A DNA stretch of 42,165 bases from Acidobacteriota bacterium (GTDB lineage Bacteria > Acidobacteriota > Vicinamibacteria > Vicinamibacterales > UBA2999). The translations under genes and the position numbers were made by a program. The stretch's first letter is position 1. Each line of letters opens with the position of its first letter. The notes under the pieces are model-generated. The model had not been told where the DNA came from. It worked only from the letters and a program-made list of their open reading frames with translations, and made no database searches. Where the stretch lies: the NCBI GenBank assembly GCA_016210845.1, contig JACQTK010000178.1, forward strand, positions 1-42,165, read 5' to 3'. This document shows, in pieces, positions 40,777 through 42,165 of this stretch.

Positions 40777-40848
40777 ACGTGAATGGTTGACGTGAATGGT
40801 TGACGTGAATGACAACCTGAATGGCTGAACCTGAATGGCTGACGTTGA
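40777..40848. repeat. 13-bp iteron-like direct repeat array
   Basis: Five copies of a motif with consensus ACSTGAATGGYTG lie head to tail: 40777-40789, 40790-40802, 40803-40815 (diverged end), 40815-40827 and 40829-40841, then a partial ACGTTGACG. Spacing is 13, 13, 12 and 14 bp. Such arrays bind replication initiators or recombination proteins. They lie between replication-relaxation-like genes and the recombinase. Confidence 0.75.
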
Positions 40849-41314
40849 CGCGAAATTCTGACCGGCGTATCCTGCGGATATCTCGTTGGTGTCGGCGCGA
40901 CACCTCCTCCGCATTGCCCAATGCGGAGCGCGCACGGTCAGCGTCATATCCCCCTGATCCAGCGCACTCTCACAGCCAGCTTGCGGGTGAACGTTCGACA
41001 CATCTCCAACGTTCTCGCCGCAGGCATTCGTGACGCACGACACGCGTCCCATTGACCCGTGTAGGAGTTGCGCACGATGTCCTGAGCCGGTTTGCGACCC
41101 AGGTCCCGGATCGGTTCGGGATTTCACAATCGGTGGCGACCAGCACATTGCTCCCAGCCACCGCGCCGGACGCCATATGGCTCCGGCGTGATCGATGTCG
41201 GCCCATCGCCCACATCCGCGCGTAACACCCAGCGCGCTGGCCTGATTCGCCGGCGTGTTGGAGCGCGCAAATCCCAACACATGGTCGTTTGTGCGGATCC
41301 GATGTGGAGCGCTT

Positions 41315-41494
41315 ATGGATCACGAACACGACGTCACGTTCGAGCCGATATCGATCGCGCGGTGTCGTGAAGTCCTGGGGCACGAGGCCGAGGGGCTCTC
41401 AGATATCGAAGTGGACGAAATCCGCCGACATGCAGACGCAATGGCGCATGTCATTGTCGAGATTTTCTTGGAGCAGCGCGCCGCGCAGGAGTAG
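41315..41494 (+). CDS. Small acidic protein preceding the recombinase
   Basis: The 59-residue product MDHEHDVTFEPISIARCREV continues with GHEAEGLSDIEVDEIRRHAD and ends in a helix. It is acidic, soluble and helical. GGAG lies 7 nt upstream of ATG 41315. Short acidic proteins with the pattern GxxAEGLSDxEVxxIR often sit just before serine recombinase genes in related genomes (from memory). It may modulate the recombinase. Confidence 0.6.
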   Translation: MDHEHDVTFEPISIARCREVLGHEAEGLSDIEVDEIRRHADAMAHVIVEIFLEQRAAQE

Positions 41495-41557
41495 CCGATT
41501 GTGACCCGGTTACCGATCACCTTGTCGCAAAGGGACAACGGCGCTAAGCTGCGACCA

Positions 41558-42165
41558 ATGATCGGTGCGGTCATCTATGTTCGCGTGTCTGATCCGCGGC
41601 AAGCGGAGAATTTGAGCCTCGCGACACAGCTGAAAACTTGCGAGGAATACTGCGAACGTCAAGGCTTCGTTGTGCTCGAACGATTCAAGGAGCAGGGCGA
41701 AAGCGCGAAGACGGCGGACCGAACGGAGCTACAGCGACTGCTGCAGTACTGCCGCACAAACAAGGGCAAGGTGCATTTCGTGGTCGTGTTCAATCTCACG
41801 CGCTTTGCGCGTGAGAAGTACGACCACTTTGCCTTGCGCGCACACCTGAAGTCCCTCGGTATTTCGCTGCGCTCCGCCACAGAACCGATCGACGACACCG
41901 CCACCGGCAAGTTGATGGAAGGCGTCCTGGCGGCGTTCGCGCAATTCGATAACGACGTGCGCTCCGATCGCACGAAAGCCGGAATGCGTGCGGCGCTCGA
42001 ATTGGGACGCTGGACGTTCCTGGCGCCCCTCGGGTACCTGAATGCGCCGCGTTGGTCGGGCGAGAGCCTGGTCGAAGATCCCGAACGCGCCCCATTTGTG
42101 CGCCGTGCATTCGAAGAGTTCGCGACCGGCCGCTACACGAAACAGCAGGTGTTGGCCGAAGTGAC
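41558..42165 (+). CDS. Large serine recombinase (partial, cut by window end)
   Basis: The frame from ATG 41558 stays open to the window end (202 codons seen). It starts MIGAVIYVRVSDPRQAENLS with catalytic Ser11 in the YVRVS motif; further landmarks are VVFNLTRFAREKYDHF and GVLAAFAQFDNDVRSDRTKAGMRAAL, which match the resolvase domain of large serine recombinases. The following GRWTFLAPLGYLN opens the recombinase/zinc-ribbon part. It probably catalyses integration and excision of this island, whose attachment site should lie beyond the right edge. Confidence 0.95.
   Translation, partial: MIGAVIYVRVSDPRQAENLSLATQLKTCEEYCERQGFVVLERFKEQGESAKTADRTELQRLLQYCRTNKGKVHFVVVFNLTRFAREKYDHFALRAHLKSLGISLRSATEPIDDTATGKLMEGVLAAFAQFDNDVRSDRTKAGMRAALELGRWTFLAPLGYLNAPRWSGESLVEDPERAPFVRRAFEEFATGRYTKQQVLAEV

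Larger units (their letters stand above)
40233..41314. other. Non-coding control region of the mobile element (about 1.1 kb)
   Basis: No supported gene is found in 40233-41314; a 215-codon minus-strand frame is Arg/Ser/Thr-rich with no ribosome-binding site. Apart from the elements listed separately (26-bp inverted repeat and 13-bp repeats), it has a 9-bp hairpin ACGGGCGGC/GCCGCCCGT (40335-40343 with 40351-40359) and a GC-rich stem-loop with CGTACA/TGTACG flanks near 40666-40706. Abundant inverted and direct repeats between replication-like genes and a recombinase suggest an origin, oriT or recombination site. Confidence 0.55.

Noticed and set aside
40633-41280. 215-codon minus-strand frame in the control region
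   Set aside because: Contains repetitive Ser/Arg/Thr sequence read from the repeat array, has no ribosome-binding site and no family resemblance.
1-42165. CRISPR array
   Set aside because: No regularly spaced repeats with unique spacers exist; the only tandem array (40777-40848) has no spacers, and no cas gene is present.

Overview
The window is GC-rich, densely coded bacterial chromosome. Gene content (a large FecA-like TonB receptor, paired M16 peptidases, AddAB, BtsT/CstA-type carbon starvation protein, many secreted proteins with -AQ cleavage sites), GTG starts and dispersed intergenic hairpins suggest an Acidobacteriota member, probably of the Vicinamibacteria. This placement is an inference from style and content; no rRNA or marker phylogeny is available here.

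Positions 1-33,300 look like chromosome backbone. From the left: a membrane-anchored thioredoxin-like protein with a Tat-exported eight-cysteine protein; a LOG-family nucleotide hydrolase; an SRPBCC protein; pyruvate kinase; a small protein followed by an amidase-signature enzyme with the Lys79/Ser154/Ser178 triad; an alpha/beta hydrolase; and a coupled pair of M16 peptidases (one catalytic, one without zinc ligands). At 10,030-15,600 lies a metal-uptake-like locus. A PhnDCE-type ABC transporter operon is transcribed divergently from a FecA-like TonB receptor and an FTR1-type iron permease, and both promoters carry the same TGAGACT-N-AGTCTCA-type palindrome. Next come two secreted proteins, an Mrp-type Fe-S carrier ATPase, a DnaJ-like protein without a J domain and several tiny zinc ribbons. 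A long minus-strand operon then encodes DUF488, AddA, AddB and a secreted protein. To its right are an oriC-like cluster of DnaA-box-like sites (28,367-28,476), an exported YqgE-like protein, a CstA transporter and a secreted metallo-beta-lactamase-fold enzyme.

Positions about 33,200-42,165 look like a mobile or genomic island that runs off the right edge. It holds a 101-bp cruciform repeat, two VapBC-type toxin-antitoxin modules, two proteins with HEPN-like R-x4/5-H motifs (one joined to a SEC-C zinc motif), a possible restriction-enzyme remnant, a probable replication-relaxation-like protein with a frameshifted partner, 1.1 kb of non-coding DNA full of inverted repeats and a 13-bp iteron-like array, and a serine recombinase truncated by the window edge.

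Two patterns cross gene boundaries. Hairpins of the form 8-bp stem / 4-nt loop / 8-bp stem followed by CTAC sit at the 3' ends of minus-strand genes; at three of them the gene's TAG stop lies inside the conserved tail. The non-coding block ahead of the recombinase looks like the recognition or replication region of the mobile element.
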